Shown one piece after another: positions 63,327-64,000 of a DNA stretch of 64,000 nucleotides (position 1 is the stretch's first letter; every line of letters starts with the position of its first letter). Under the pieces are notes generated by a model, which saw only the letters and a program-made list of their open reading frames with translations, searched no databases and was not told the origin of the DNA. Source of the DNA: an uncultured Acidobacteriota bacterium (GTDB taxonomy: Bacteria > Acidobacteriota > JAAYUB01); assembly GCA_937925645.1 (NCBI GenBank), contig CALAMB010000486.1, positions 1-64,000 of the forward strand, in the 5' to 3' direction. The translations under genes were made by a program, and so were the position numbers.

Positions 63327-64000
63327 TCAGATCAGCGACCCGTCGGTGGCGCCCAACCGGACGAGTTCGATGCGGTCCATGGTGCTGGGGCCCAGACCGA
63401 ACTTGGTGTCCGCCGCGGCGATGTGCAGCGGCGGCGGGCTGATGGGCCGATCTTCCTTGAAATACTCGAACCGCTTGGCCTGGATGATCCGGGCGCCGAC
63501 ACTGTCCACGGAGACCGGGTCGCGGCCCACCACCAGCCCGGCGTACGGCCACGTGTAGGTGGCGCTGAAGTGGTGCGGCCCGATGCCGTGGAACAGCGGC
63601 GTGAGCATCACCAGGATGTTCAGGCGGGTCTTCCCCTTGACCAGCGGCAGCTGCCAGAGGGCGCCGAGGTTTTCGCAGGCGTTGGGATGGTAGGCCCACG
63701 GATCGGGGACGAACATGATGTAATTCTTCAGGCACGTGCCCAGGCCGGACCAGTGGTGGGTGCGTGCCGTGCGGACGTTGACGAGAACCGTCGCCCGCCG
63801 GAACACATTGTTCTTCAACACGCCCCGATCGTCCACCGCAATGTTTTCCGGGACCACGCCCGCCGCCTGCAGGCGGCGGCGGATCGCGTTCTCCAGGGCC
63901 GGCGGGGTGGGCAGAAACTGCCACACGTTGCTCTTGATGCCGACGACATCTCCGGGTCCGGCGATCTGCCGCCAGGCCTCCGGAGCGTTCCTGGCGTCCC
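63327..64000 (-). CDS. DUF362-family protein (5' end outside window)
   Basis: At least 224 residues, running off the right edge. Visible: GDVVGIKSNVWQFLP near the left of the fragment, then NVRTARTHHWSGLGTCLKNY, VMLTPLFHGIGPHHF, YAGLVVGRDPVSVDSVGARI and a C-terminal LGLGPSTMDRIELVRLG-like end. This matches the DUF362 domain of uncharacterised cytosolic proteins, often near Fe-S or nitrogenase-type oxidoreductases. The N-terminus, which in some relatives carries a Tat signal, is not seen. It is the first gene of the sfsA-sigma operon in this window. Confidence 0.85.
   Translation of the reverse strand, partial: DARNAPEAWRQIAGPGDVVGIKSNVWQFLPTPPALENAIRRRLQAAGVVPENIAVDDRGVLKNNVFRRATVLVNVRTARTHHWSGLGTCLKNYIMFVPDPWAYHPNACENLGALWQLPLVKGKTRLNILVMLTPLFHGIGPHHFSATYTWPYAGLVVGRDPVSVDSVGARIIQAKRFEYFKEDRPISPPPLHIAAADTKFGLGPSTMDRIELVRLGATDGSLI

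Overview
The window is high-GC, densely coded Gram-negative DNA. An outer membrane is implied by an OmpA-type protein, a patatin fused to a 16-strand-type barrel region, a small beta-barrel protein and a lipoprotein. An eukaryote-like CarB, a DAHP synthase fused to chorismate mutase, an S46 peptidase and a small ribosomal Thx protein suggest Acidobacteriota or a neighbouring phylum. This assignment is inferred from gene content only.

Layout. 1-6805 (minus) is one housekeeping operon read tilS-hpt-ftsH-folP-cdaA-cdaR-glmM, with many 4-base start/stop overlaps. It joins tRNA lysidine synthesis, purine salvage, membrane proteolysis, folate synthesis and the c-di-AMP synthase with its two partners. 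A tRNA-Met with its own promoter sits just upstream. 7186-9989 holds a PP0621-type protein, coaE, the 34-residue Thx protein, an isocitrate dehydrogenase and tRNA-Lys and tRNA-Glu, each behind a clear sigma-70 promoter. 10022-14324 (minus) is carA-carB. 14534-16688 is a translationally coupled trio: DinB-like protein, phosphopantetheinyl transferase and lipoprotein.

16689-17460 has no ordinary gene. Its first half is an array of near-identical 73-bp double-hairpin repeats. Its second half is a complete transcription attenuator: promoter, 27-residue leader peptide with seven consecutive alternating Phe/Tyr codons, mutually exclusive hairpins, and an intrinsic terminator. It precedes pheA and the DAHP synthase/chorismate mutase gene, so aromatic amino acid synthesis should respond to charged tRNA-Phe and tRNA-Tyr.

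19586-28443 is mixed: an FAD oxidoreductase, lower-GC hypothetical genes, a nitronate monooxygenase with a repetitive coiled tail, a hemolysin III protein, a small three-gene membrane cluster and a secreted S46 peptidase. 28751-34811 holds a lone NFACT-R protein, a 997-residue protein with two nucleotidyltransferase-like motifs, and a coupled ATP-grasp/ATP-grasp/GNAT cassette. 34968-42277 is mostly cell-surface and secreted proteins. 42315-54056 holds transport, signalling and enzyme genes (APC permease with USP domains, MscS-like protein, cysteine-synthase homologue with a cysteine-rich tail, HD-GYP phosphodiesterase, AGCS symporter, CBS-containing site-2 protease).

54258-64000: a TPR protein is followed by selD, which reads through an in-frame UGA as selenocysteine and has a SECIS-like hairpin just after it. 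The organism therefore probably makes selenoproteins. Then come a GH127 glycosidase, a DUF4136 protein, a beta-barrel protein, a CBS-plus-HEPN-like protein, an ECF sigma factor with its putative anti-sigma, sfsA and a DUF362 protein cut by the window edge.

The most interesting items are the Phe/Tyr attenuator, the selenocysteine selD, the double nucleotidyltransferase-like protein, the ATP-grasp/GNAT cassette and the CBS-HEPN protein.
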